A stretch of 64,000 bases of DNA, taken from NCBI GenBank assembly GCA_036417435.1, contig CM070903.1, forward strand, positions 86,876,001-86,940,000, written 5' to 3'. The notes under the pieces are model-generated. The model was not told where the DNA came from. It did not search any database and saw only the letters and a list, made by a program, of their open reading frames with translations. Numbering within the stretch: the first letter of the stretch is position 1; each line of letters opens with the position of its first letter. The position numbers and the translations under genes were made by a program. Source of the stretch: Inia geoffrensis. Its lineage: Eukaryota; Chordata; Mammalia; Artiodactyla; Iniidae. This document shows, piece after piece, positions 1 through 11,157 of this stretch.

Positions 1-605
1 GCTGGTGGATGCTAGTGGGGTAGAGTGAGGAAGGAGAAATGGGGAGGGGAGAGAGAAGGATTGAACATAGTGGCTTGGCATTTGGGGCGCAAACACTGAG
101 GTTTCAGATCACTGCTCCAGTAGCAGCAAGCTTTGAGCAATCAGGACTCATCCTGGGGACAGATAGCAAGTCAAGGGAGTTATTGGTATGATGCAGAGAA
201 GATGGATAATGAAATGCAATTTAAATTCTGCATGCATTCATTTGGTAAATTTTTTTAACCCGATTCCCTCCTCCCCTCTTCATTTCTCCCTTTCAACTGG
301 CTCTTTGTGGGTGGGTTACTCTTCTGAAATGCCTACTTCCTTCCTCTTTTGTCTTTCTGTCTTGGTCCCTGGGGAGAATGGAAATTAGCTAAGTGTGATG
401 GGTGTTCAGGAGGCAGGCTTTGGTCCTCGGCCAGGAGAGAACTAATTCCCCCAGGAGTAGCCAAAAGTAGCAGCTTCACAACTGCCCTTCTTCCAGCTGA
501 AAGGGTTTCTTTGTTTCTTCAACATTCCAAATCAGGTCAGTTGCAATCTGTTTTAAGAAATCCATGATCCACCCAAACAAATCTCTCAAGTCAATTCAAA
601 TATCA
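1..605. other. unique non-coding DNA, nothing recognised
   Basis: No repeat family, RNA gene or credible exon is visible. Two short open frames (188-388 and 349-567) overlap in different frames and show no recognisable domain. Pyrimidine-rich runs at about 262-300 and 340-370 are ordinary low-complexity sequence. Confidence 0.5.
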
Positions 606-960
606 ATTAACATGTATTGAGCTGTAGACAGGAGAGTCAGATTGGAGATACATAAAACAGAATAAAAGAATGTAGAGCCTTTACGTGGGGCTGGGTGGTG
701 AGGGCAGTGAATCTTACAGCAGAAAGTTATATCTTGTAAACAGTAATCATAATGTAAAGCAGACTGAAATAAATGCTAAGTAGAGGTAGGTATCTGATGC
801 TGTGGGGAGGCTGAGAAAGGAAAATTTTGAGCAAAGGAAGACATATGAGCTGCTCTTTGAAAGATGAGGAGAAGAGGCTAAGAAGAGTGCTCAAGGCAGA
901 GAGCACAGCCTGACCAAGAGCGCAAGCCTAGGAAATGCCTGATGTGGTTAGAAGTGGCTA
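606..960 (-). repeat. L2 LINE 3' region (old)
   Basis: On the minus strand this resembles the L2 3' end. The part near 606 matches the 'TTGAGC... ACAGG... GATACA' end of L2. The stretch at 790-950 matches the part of L2 that reads, on this strand, as 'tgagctg-tttgaaagatgagga' followed by 'gcacagcctgaccaag'. It is heavily diverged, so the limits are approximate. Confidence 0.5.
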
Positions 961-1404
961 GACTGTAGGGGTTAAGAATTACAGATTTTTGTCCAATGTA
1001 AGAAATCTCAGGATTTTCTGAAATAGTCCATTTTTTTCTCCAATAAATGGTCCGCTGAAACAATGCCATTCATTCAAAAATATGTCAAAACATCACTAAT
1101 CTGAGATTATTTTTCTCTTGATTAGTTATATTAAAGCAGTGAACACGTCAAGCTTTATTACTCACCTACTCCTGAGGGATTTAGCAAAGAGGTGTAAAAG
1201 GGTAACGTATCAAACCGCACTCAGCAATTATTTATCTCCATGTACCCTGCCTGGCACATAGTGCATACTTAATAAATCTTCGTTGCCTGGACAAAAGAAG
1301 ACAGATGATCCATAATGATGCCCTACTCTACACCATATTCCATTATTCAGAGACCTAGTGGAACTCTTAAGTTACTTAGTGTCACTGGATGTGTCTGTCT
1401 GGAT
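961..1404. other. mostly unique DNA with a short L2 tail
   Basis: At about 1,235-1,290 the text 'tgcctggcacatagtgcat' followed by 'cttaataaat' is the plus-strand end of an L2 LINE. The rest has no recognisable element. Confidence 0.45.
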
Positions 1405-1745
1405 AGGCTGGGTTATGGTGTGCTAACAAACAGCTCCAAAAATCTCAGTGGCTTAACATAATACAGGTTTATTTCTTGCTCGTGCTACATGTCCAGTGCA
1501 GGTCAGCAGGAAGGGCTCATACTAATGACTCAAGGACTGAAGGGGGTTGGGTCCGTCTTAACTCATGCTTCCAGAGTCATCAAGACAGGGAAACAAGGAT
1601 GTGGCAAATCCTCCACCAGTTCTTAAGGCTTCCATCCACATGTGACGCAGGTTACTCTGTCTCCTGTTTCATTGCCCAAAGCCAATCATACGGTCAGATC
1701 TGACTTCAGGAAAGAGGAAGAGAATCACAATATTTGTGAACAGCT
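1405..1745 (+). repeat. ancient LTR-like interspersed repeat
   Basis: The segment has the layout of old ERVL-type LTRs (MER21/LTR16-like): 'gctaacaaacagctcc', then 'aatctcagtggcttaac', then 'gtttatttcttgctc', and near the end 'gcccaaagccaatcata'. Related segments occur at 7,338, 8,945 and 26,880. The exact family is not certain, and no target duplication could be read. Confidence 0.5.
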
Positions 1746-4700
1746 TTAATTACCCACACGCTGGATCACTCACATGATTGGTCCTTTTAACTTAGCTTTC
1801 ATTGTAGAAGGAAACATAAATGCAGTTGTGTGAATGAACATTGTGAAAATACTATTGCTTTTGTGTGCATAAGCAAGAAGATAACCTCTTTACCAGATGT
1901 TGTGTATAAATAAAATTATTCACAAATTATCTTAACAGAATTCTCTGCTAGTTGAGCAAATCACAGTATTTTGCCTTAAATCATTTTAAATCTCAGCACT
2001 GTTTCCATGTCAATGGCAGTCCACTGGGTACTTCTTGCCTCTTATGAGATGATAGCATTTGCTCTAAAAACCTTGTTCAGTCATTGAACATCTTGCAGAA
2101 ATTTAGCTAGTGTAGATATATGCCTAGCACTTGTACTAACATTTTCTATCTTCTATTCTGACACTTATTAGATGATTGCTTTAAAGCTATTTTTGAAGAG
2201 AGGGCTTGAAAGAGGAGAATGGATCAATCACTGTTTAGCCTGCTAGACCCTCTTTGATGTACGGTAGCCAAAAGTCATTCTCATCACATCACAGAAGGTT
2301 TAGGTGAGGCAAGCTTGTGATCTCAGCTGAATTCTTAATACACGATAGGCTGTCTAGTGTCCCCACACAGGGGATGTAATTCAGTTTATAATAAAAGCTC
2401 AGTGCCCTTATTGCTGTTACTATACACAGCAGACTTACTATATACCACCTATTGTATTTTTTTGGATGAAAGAAAAAGTATTAAATTATTTCCTGACTGC
2501 CTTTCAAAGTCTACTTAACCAATTCACTGCTGCTAATTAGCATCTGGGTGCCCTAATACAGCAACACCCTGGGCAATTCCTAGTCTCCCTCATGAATCAG
2601 ACCTCCATAAGACTACTGTCCCCTTGTGGTGATGAACAAATTATGCCTATTCCATGGTAAACTTGAGGCTATTTTCCAAGGACTTGGAACACGCTGGCCA
2701 TCTCGTTGTATTATCCATCAACTGGAATCAAAGAATAAGGTAAAATATGGTCCAAAGATAGCTTTGTATATTGACCCTTGCTGGAAAAAATGTTCAGTGG
2801 CTGAGAGAGTTCATAGATAACCTAGTTTCTTATCCTCTGGGCCTCTTGCAACAATAATGTAGTTGCCACCTCAGCAGACATATTACATAATCAATACTTA
2901 GATGGCCATTATTGCTGTTGGGCATTAAAAAGTGCATTCGAAAGGCAGGAGAATCTTCTGGAGACACTCATTCTGTCAACCAGGGCAGTCCTTAGGGAGG
3001 GTTCCCCTCCAAAAGCAGCCAGCCAGAGGAAATGTCGACACTGTCAAATGTCAGGCAGAGTTTCTAGGGCGGCAATGCACCATGGGTCTCTTCCCTCCCC
3101 CAGCAGGTTCCTGGACATAGGACTGACTCTTGCTGATGAATCGATGGAGCCATTTAGGGTATCCAAATATTTCCTTTACTTTTTTGATTCAGAATTTTCC
3201 TCCAAACTCCAAATGTTATGAAGAGCCTTTCTATCATTGTAACCACACTAATGAATACTAATTGGACATAAGGAAGTTGAAAATACCAAATCCAAAAACA
3301 AAACAAAACAAAACAAAGCAACGACAACAACAAAAAAACCAAAAACCTTTGGCACTGAATGTGAAGGAACAGTTTTCATTGTAAACATGAGTAAAAGAAT
3401 TTGATATTGCTCAGCTAATCTCACTCAAGGGCTATAAGCTACACTGCCAAATGCAATGGGGTGAGCAAAACTTTCATTAAAAGATTTATGCTTTGAGTCT
3501 CAATAAGACATTCTCTGAATTTGACTTTTTTATTTGAGAAAGTAGAGCTATAGTTGATTTTTTTCCCAGAGTTTATGTTTATTTTCTAGAGATTCTGAAT
3601 AGTTTTGTACAAAGCCAGAATTAGGTCATGTTTTCCATGATGATTAAAGATCTGTACTAAAAACTTTAGTAATATATATTGCTAGAATGTATCTCATTTA
3701 TTTTGTGAAAACCACAGCCACGAGGGAATATGCAATGAGAGCAGGCATGTTAAAATGCTAACAAAGAAATCTCCTCTCAATGCCCCCACACCCCAAAAAA
3801 ATATTCAAGCAAGCATGTAGGATTTGCAATCATGCTGCAGCAGAGGGGGTGTCAGAGATCAAAAATAAATGGTGGGCCACAACATGCAGAGCTTTTAAAA
3901 AATAATGTCACATTCTTTCATTCTCAGCATAAGAAATGGGCAACTTGTTCAGGGCAAATAATTGTTTGAACTGAGGATTTTATTATTAATCTCTGAAGAC
4001 TGCTGAATTTAGGGTCACAGTAAGGGTTGATTAGGTACAAGGTGCATAAAGCTCTCCTCTGTCGATGCTATTGAAAGAAGCAAGTAATTTAGATTCAGAA
4101 TTGGTCTTGGATTGAAGCTCACTCCATTACCGACCATTTTCAATTTCAGCTATACAATAAACATCAAGCTCGGCAAGGAAATTAGTACATTTGGTAATGT
4201 ATTGGAAGAGATGGGTGGGTCTTTGACAAGATGACACTTATCACCAAAGCTTCAGTTAATGAAACCCTTGAGTGGTATCTGCGTTTGACATATTTTGACA
4301 TTTTTTGAAATCACATCCAGCGTTTTTTCCCCCACAATGTTCTTCTTTATGAGAGAAAAAAATCCATCTATCTTTAAAATGAGTACTGAACTACTGCAAT
4401 ATTATTGGAAAAAAAATTAAAGAGATGCTGCCTGCCACTGACAGGAAGAACAGGGTACTTTCTCAAAATCCGTAAGAAGCAACAGATTCATAGGATAAAT
4501 TTTATTCAAATGAAGCCCACATTGTATTTCCAGGAGAAGCTTCAGATTTAAATGGAGCATGTTTTATCATACCTTCCCTAAAAGTACTTTCACTATAAAA
4601 TGTGATCTCATTAATGTGACTACAATTTACATTTCTGCAAAAAAAATTGCCAATTTTGGGTAATTACTTCCTGGACAAAATAATTTTCTTTCCTTTTTTT

Positions 4701-5190
4701 TTTTTCCTGCAAGGAGACTGCTTATACCTTGGTAAAGGTGGGACTTTTAAAAGAGAGAGTAATGAAAAGGAACAGAAAATGAAGACCGTATACCAAAAAC
4801 AACAACAACAAAAAAGTCGAGAAAGAAAACTGCAGGGGAAAATAAAGGTCCGAAATAAATAGGGGAAAAGCAGATAAGAATGAAGGCATGAAGAATGAAC
4901 AATTTCTGGCCCCAAACTAGTTCTGACTAGATCACAATCCATACTCTCTCACCAGAGTTCTCACGTTTATGTATAATTAAATGCTGCTTTATTGCCAACT
5001 GGCCCAGATAATGAAAAACCAGAAAAAGAAGAAAATGCTTCCAAAGTGACTGAAAATTTAGGCTCACACATTCCGAAGAGTGGTTTTTGTTATTTACTTT
5101 TTAGTTTTTTTCTGAAAGCTGGGTAAAATTATTATGTATTCAGATATTTTAAATCTCACACAGCTCTATTGTTCATGCCATGTTTTTTAT
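1746..5190. other. unique AT-rich non-coding DNA
   Basis: About 3.4 kb without a clear interspersed repeat. It holds an (AAAAC)n run at about 3,296-3,318, a T-run at 4,690-4,706 and an A-rich stretch at 4,797-4,815. Open frames such as 4,664-4,942 (minus) are low-complexity and not convincing. The part at 3,890-4,230 is free of repeats and of balanced composition and could be conserved non-coding sequence. Confidence 0.5.
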
Positions 5191-5385
5191 TCAGGGCTGG
5201 GAGAACAATGCAACCAAAAATACAAAGCGTTCTAAACGGGGCGGTGGGGCCCTTCCTGAACCCTACCAGACCGACCGGGGTGGCACTTGCAGTGTGGTAG
5301 GCCCAGCCGGGTGGTCTCCCTCATACCTCATTTACCCACCACGAGGAAGAGGTCACCCGGAAGTGTGGAAGGGGGGATAGGAGAC
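5191..5385. other. small GC- and CpG-rich patch
   Basis: Between about 5,221 and 5,385 the base composition turns sharply GC-rich, and I count eight CpG dinucleotides in roughly 165 bases inside otherwise CpG-depleted DNA. A plus-strand open frame (5,180-5,380) runs through it but has no recognised domain and is rich in Gly, Pro and Arg, as any GC-rich frame would be. It could be a small CpG cluster, a regulatory element or a decayed exon. Confidence 0.4.
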
Positions 5386-6224
5386 AGAAAGAGTGTGAGG
5401 GAGGCAGAAAGAGCAGAGTAAAGAAAGAAAAAAGGCTGCTTTGCACAAGATAGATGCTCTGGAAGAATTCAAAACACATCAAGAGGACTCTTTTTTAACC
5501 TCCACTCTGTAGGTGATTTCTTAAACCCTTTAGACTCCTACTCTTTTTGACTTCCATAATCCAAATTTAAGACCCCAGATCCTGTAGGTAAGGGAAGGGA
5601 TAAAACTAACCTCTGTATTAGCTCCAGGTCGTCATACTGTCATCTCAAAAAGCTGCATTCGATATTTCCCTGACCGCCAACTCTCATTCCTAGTCCCTAA
5701 AATATTATAATAATAATAATTTTAACATGTAAAAATACAATGAGCACTCTAGAGTTTGGTCATCTAATAATCCAGGGTTTTATGATTATTTTTTACAGTT
5801 CCTCACTTGTCCTGTAAGTATGGAAAATCAGTTAATTGTGTTTAAATACAACGATATGTTGCCTGACCTCAAGAATGGCATTACAGTTTAACTGTTTTTA
5901 CTATCTCAGGTAGTACCTTTAGACAAGTCTAAAGACTCTTCCTTTTATTTTGCCAATTTTAATAATAAATATGGAATAACCAAACTTTGGGCGAGAGGCT
6001 ATCTCTTCCTATATTCAGTGATGTTGTTTGGTTGGGGGGCACTGGAAATGTTCACCACTGATGTTTAGTCTGATTAGTTGGTACTTGTGCCATAGCAGTT
6101 AAATATTTTTTATGTACAAAATATTTACCAGAATGGTTCTTGGTCCCCAATGAAACATTTTCTATAATTGTAATTGGTTAATAATTTGTGTAAGTATTTA
6201 TTTAATGTCTTGGCAACTCCTCCA
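5386..6224. other. unique non-coding DNA
   Basis: A purine-rich stretch at 5,375-5,432 and an (ATA/AAT)n run at 5,705-5,722 are the only structures seen. No gene or clear repeat was recognised. Confidence 0.45.
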
Positions 6225-6345
6225 ACACTCACCTCTTGAGAGAGCATGGGACAATTTCTTTCTTGTATCTCTTGTTTAAGGCAGTTCTTGCCACATAGTG
6301 GCTACTCAAGAAATATTATTTGAACAACTGAACTGAGGATTCCCC
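6225..6345 (+). repeat. L2 LINE 3' end fragment
   Basis: The stretch ends in the L2-like text 'cacatagtggctactcaag', 'aaatattatttgaacaactg'. This is a short, diverged 3' fragment on the plus strand. Confidence 0.45.
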
Positions 6346-6934
6346 ACATATCCACATTTTAGGAGTTGTAGCAGCCCTAGAAGAATGATCGCTTTAATCT
6401 CTTTGTAGCATTAACTGCTTATTCTTTTACAGTAATTCTGGCAAGATTGTAAATACTGTAAAATACTGTAAAAGCTGGAGGAACATTTTTCACTGTGGAT
6501 TCTTATTTGATCTCTCTTTTTTTTAGAAAGATATTTTTGTGATCAGCTTTGCCTGACATCCTGGAGTTCAACGTCTTTAGAATTAAACCTTCTGTCAACT
6601 CAGCTGCTTGTGATGCAGGAGCAGATCTGAGGGTCCAACTGCAAATTATAGCATTTTAAGGCAACTCTCCTGTTTCCACCATTAACTGAACACCCTTCCT
6701 CAGAGGTACATTGTGCCTACAGTTCCTGAACTTTTCGGGAGTAATCTGATTTGAATCATCTTGAGTCTAGGCTTCTCAAGCTGCTAGTCTAGGTTTCAGC
6801 TTTCTCTGATCTGCTAAGTCAAAATTTTGTTGCTGTTTCTCCTCTCCCATTGTCCTCGTCTTTGTGCTGTTTTGGTCCTGCTGCTATCACTTTAGTATGG
6901 TTTTGTGAAGAAGCACAGGTTAAAGCATGTGTTC
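6346..6934. other. unassigned non-coding DNA
   Basis: No gene seen. A micro-duplication of 'aaatactgt' occurs near 6,450-6,475. The style of 6,540-6,900 suggests an old decayed repeat, but I could not assign it. Confidence 0.35.
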
Positions 6935-7260
6935 AGTTTATTATTTCATAGGTTTAATATACTTCCCCCATTTTATAATTATGAAATGTTTGATACAAAC
7001 AATTGAATATAAAATTATACTTGTATAAAGACTATACATATGCATGTGTATATATTTATATACATGCCTATGTACTATATAATATGCTCTGTTGCTCGAC
7101 TGATAGTATTTGCAAGGTAAAAGAATGATAAAACGAACACCCACACGTACACACCTAAATACCTATGTGCTCCTCCCTGTATCGTCCTGCCTCCCCACTA
7201 AAGGTAACCATTATCTCAAATTTTGTGTTTAAAATTCTCTCATTTTTCCTTCCAATTTTT
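6935..7260. repeat. old L1-type 3' UTR-like repeat
   Basis: The text 'cattttataattatgaaa' and later 'ctaaaggtaaccattatctc' resembles sequence found in 3' parts of old mammalian L1 elements. Orientation and subfamily are unclear. It runs directly into a TG/TA microsatellite. Confidence 0.35.
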
Positions 7261-7264
7261 CTCA

Positions 7265-7272
7265 CATATATA

Positions 7273-7310
<38 letters not shown>

Positions 7311-7337
7311 GATATATATATAGATATATATATACAT
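7265..7337. repeat. (TG)n(TA)n microsatellite
   Basis: A TG run (about 7,272-7,290) is followed by a TA run and GATATA units to about 7,335. Translations of this stretch on either strand give only Cys/Val/Tyr/Ile repeats and are not genes. Confidence 0.95.
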
Positions 7338-7730
7338 TCTGTATTAATCTGTGTTGCTAAGTTACACTGCAGTGGTGACTTACAAAAAGAAATATTGATG
7401 TTTTGCTCAAGTACACATTCGGTACAGGCTGGCTGTGTGTCTGTGAGTCAGTCTTGACTTTGCTCTGGGTCTTCTTCATTCCAGGACTCAGGCTAAAGGA
7501 GTAGCCCCATCTCAGTCTCATTGCAAAGGGAAAAGGGCAGTGGCAACACCACGCAATGGCTCTTAAAACTTCTTCTGGAAGTGGCTCATATCAGTTCCAT
7601 CATGTTTCATGGACCAAACCTGTTATAAGCGAGGAGGATATATCACACGGACGGACACTGCAAGATACATGGCAAAGGAAAGGAATGTACCCCCTTTCCA
7701 GGAAATGATAGTGAAGAGTGGGAAACAATA
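7338..7730 (+). repeat. ancient LTR-like interspersed repeat
   Basis: The arrangement matches the segments at 1,405 and 8,945: a start like 'tgtattaatctgtgttgcta', a middle 'cattccaggactcaggct', then 'aagtggctcatatcagttcc'. An old ERVL-type LTR of the MER21/LTR16 kind is the best guess. Confidence 0.45.
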
Positions 7731-8944
7731 ATAAAATTGACCAAAGTTTGTTCTCCTGGTCACAAATATTCATTTCTCACTCTCCCATGTAATAATATAC
7801 TCCCCTCCCATCCCCAAGGAAAACAGCTTAAATGATGTACCCATTAAAGCATCCGATTCTAGGTCCAGGATTCTGTGATCACCTTAATATCAGGTCCAGA
7901 TATAGCTCCTCTTCATTTGCAGACCGATGAACTAAAACTAAAACTCTCTGCTAAACATAGCAATTCTGAAATTTCACTGGGCAAGTGTTGTGAGGGCCCT
8001 CTAACATGGCGGGAAGAGATGGCTCTTGATTAAGGTCATTCTGCTCTCTGCATCTAGCTCCAGTTCATGGTTATAGACAACTCTTGACCCCAGCCTCTGG
8101 GCGGTTCTTCCTTTTCCATTACTCTCTTTGGACCACATCTGAAAAGGGCATTGGAGAACATGCTCCCTTGGGAGCTAAGATTTTCTTGCTTCCTGCTCTT
8201 GGACCTGGGGCAGACGCAGGCTCTTTTAGCGGAGGCTGATGCTTATTTCGGCAGACTGTAATTCTCCCGACAGCTTCATCTGCTTTTCGTACCAACAGCC
8301 ACGCTGGCAATTCTTTTCAAGACACGCCTCTCTTTCTCCAGACTTACACACAGGTTTTTTTGGAGCTTATCAGACTTCCGTGAGGGCACTATACCCTTAG
8401 GCTCTTTTAAGCCCATTAGTGCCCCTGAAAAGATTCACCAGCTATCACCATAATCAATTCAACCTGAGGCAACTTTAACATCTTTAATTCAGTCTATGAT
8501 TCTCCAAAGCTGAATTTTTAATCAGATTTTGTCACTCAGAGGCATTCTCAGTTTTACTATGGGATATGAGAATAAGTTGCATCCTCTAATCCTCTAAATG
8601 CCCAGCTTTCTGATTTCCTATCATATCTTCTCATCTTTGCTTACAAACTGGCCAATCCTTTTGTGAGCTCATTTCTTTTTCTTTACCACCATGTCAAATG
8701 CAGCCAACAGCAACCAGGACATGCTAGTAATCTTCTGTTTCTTAATCTCTTTGTGTAAGGTCACAAAGTCACTCAGTATGTTATTGCCTTTTTATGTTAT
8801 TGCAGCTTTGCTTTACCACTGCATAGTGGGTTGCCATCCTTCCAGCCTCTAATATCAGGTTCCTTGTTACCCACGACTCTGCCACAAAGTCAGTGGGACA
8901 TATTTTAAGGGTTTTGTTATGGCAGCATCTGCTTTGAGGTAACA
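7731..8944. other. unassigned DNA between two related LTR-like segments
   Basis: About 1.2 kb with moderate GC and no recognisable protein domain on either strand. It sits between two same-strand LTR-like segments (7,338-7,730 and 8,945-9,285), so it could be a decayed internal part of one element. Two independent insertions are equally possible. The minus-strand frame at 8,119-8,310 resembles no known protein. Confidence 0.35.
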
Positions 8945-9285
8945 ATAACAATCTCTAAATCTCTGTGACTGACAAAAACAATTATTTTTTGTTCATGTTA
9001 CATAGTTCTATATTGGCTGTGGGTTGGCTGAAGCTTTATTCCCTGTGTCCTCTTCCAGGATGAAGAGAGTAGCCCCTATCTGGGACATGCCATGCTGTGG
9101 AAGATGGAGAAGGGTGATGGCAAAACCATGTGATGATTCTTCAAGTTTCCTCTCAAAAATGGAATACATCACTTCTGCTCACATTCAATTGGCCAAAGTA
9201 AGGCACATGGCTGAAACTGACATTGGTGTTGTAGGAAGTACAATCCACAACAAAGATAGAAGGGATAGTGAGTATTTTGAATAAA
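8945..9285 (+). repeat. ancient LTR-like interspersed repeat
   Basis: It contains 'aatctctaaatctctgtg', 'attggctgtgggttggctg', 'cacttctgctcacattcaat' and 'tggccaaagtaaggcacatg'. This order is shared with 26,880-27,215 and, more loosely, with 1,405 and 7,338. The open frame 9,024-9,284 is translation of this repeat. Confidence 0.5.
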
Positions 9286-9289
9286 TAAT

Positions 9290-10840
9290 ACAGTGTACCA
9301 CAACCCCTGAATATATATTGCTTTGTTTTGCACACTTTTGAAATTTATATAAAGAAAATCATTAAATATGTATTCTTTTGTGACTTAAATTTTTTGGAGT
9401 TCCAGATTTTATTAGTGGGTTTTATCGATGTTAATGTGTATAGTGTTTTTCACTCAACAGTGCTGTATACTATTCCATTGTATTAATATACCAAAAGTTA
9501 TCTATCCATTACAGCTGTTTCCAGGTGTTTTTTGTTTGTTTGGTTGGTTTTGTTCTTGCTATTTTACACAATGTTGTGAAAAACTCTTATAAAAGTCTTC
9601 CAATACCCACATAAAAATGTTTTTGGAATACATGCAAAGAGTAAAATTTGGGGGTCATAGGCTATATACATCTTCAAATGCATTAATTAATGCTGGATTT
9701 GTTTTCTAATAATTATATTACTTTATATTTCAGCTAGGAATACTTGAGTTCTCATTGTTCCACACCCTTGAAACACTTGGTATTGTCAGACTTTTTTTTT
9801 TTTTTAACACAATTGCCAATCAGGTGGGTATCTTAGGTTTGTATTTATATTTCTCTGTTTACATATTGCATGTGTCTGTGGGCCATTCATATGTCCTCCT
9901 CTGTGAAATACCTAAATATCTCTTTGGGACATTTTTCTATTGGATTATTTGTAATTTTTATATTGATTTTTAGGAGGCATTTACAAATATTCATACATTT
10001 TCAATGTTATTCTATTATTGGTTATATGTGTTTCAAATATATTCTCCCATGGTCTGTCTTTTCACTTTTGAAATGGTGTCTTTGACAAACAGAAGTTTTA
10101 AATTTTAATGTAGACAGGTCCTTCAACATTTTCCTTTATGGGTAGTGCTTTTTCTATCTTGCATAAATAATCCTTGTCTATACCAAAATCATGAATATAT
10201 TATTAAATTATCTCATGAGAATTTTGAAGTTTTGTTTTTGTAATGAAGACTTTAATCCACCTGGAATTTATTTCTGTGTATGGTGTGATTAGCCTATAAT
10301 TTACCCTCCTTGTACTATTCTTCTCCTCACATTTTTTTTATATCAAATCTATACAGATTCATCAAATTTTTAAGGAACGTTTCCTCTTTTTCCATTCTCT
10401 GGAAAACTTTCTGTAAAATTGGAATTGTATGTTCCTTGCAAGTTCATTAAAAGGTTTGTTTTTTTTCTTTTTCTTTTAAAAAAGTCTTTATTGTTGATTT
10501 AATTTCATATAATCATAGAATTATTTAGTTCTTCTAGTCCTTTTGAGTCAGTTTTGATTAAAAAATTCCATTTTTTCCAATTTTAAGTTTTCAAATTTAG
10601 TAGAATAAAGAAAGTCATGATATTCTCTTACTTACTTTTAAATTCCTTTTCCACCTATAGTTATATCCTCTTTTCAATCCTAATATTGTATTATCTTCCC
10701 ATTTTGTTTTTTCTAGATCAGCCTTCCTAGAGATATATCTATTTTATTAGTCTTTTCAAATAATCAACTGTTGGCTTTGCTGGTCATCTGTTTTTGCTTT
10801 CTGTTTGTTATTTCCTATGATACAACTTGTATAAATTTTT
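9290..10840 (-). mobile_element. old decayed L1 fragment
   Basis: Read on the minus strand this is diverged L1 ORF2. Plus-strand landmarks of an antisense L1 include 'tatactattccattgtatta' at about 9,465, 'gtcttttcacttttgaaatg' at about 10,055 and 'tccacctggaatttatttct' at about 10,256. A further piece, with 'attttattagtcttttcaaa', runs to about 10,840. No frame is open over any length. Confidence 0.6.
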
Positions 10841-11157
10841 TAAATATTAAAATTATTCATATGCCACTGGGATGAGCAAGGCTTTGATGCAACCATTTCC
10901 AAAGGTGGCAGTGAATAAGGTAACAGGATGTACATCTAGAAAAACAACTTGGTTGCATCAAAACAAAGAGCATCATTTAGGAGCAGAATTCTTACCCTTG
11001 TTTTTCAAATGGTTTGAATATCTTTGGTACTTTTCTTACTGACTCCTCTTTTAATCCTGAGTTTAATACAGAAGTTGATTATGAACCCTATGTAGATCTC
11101 TAATCAAGATTAAGGAATGGGTCTCTTCATCTAAATTTTCTAACATCAATATTTCTA
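10841..11157. other. short unique spacer with an inverted repeat
   Basis: A perfect 13-base inverted repeat, TTTGATGCAACCA at 10,883-10,895 and its complement at 10,950-10,962, could form a hairpin with a loop of about 54 bases. The remainder up to the L1 start is AT-rich and unassigned. Confidence 0.55.

Noticed and set aside
7155..7457. Open frames over the TG/TA microsatellite
   Set aside because: Pure dinucleotide-repeat translation.
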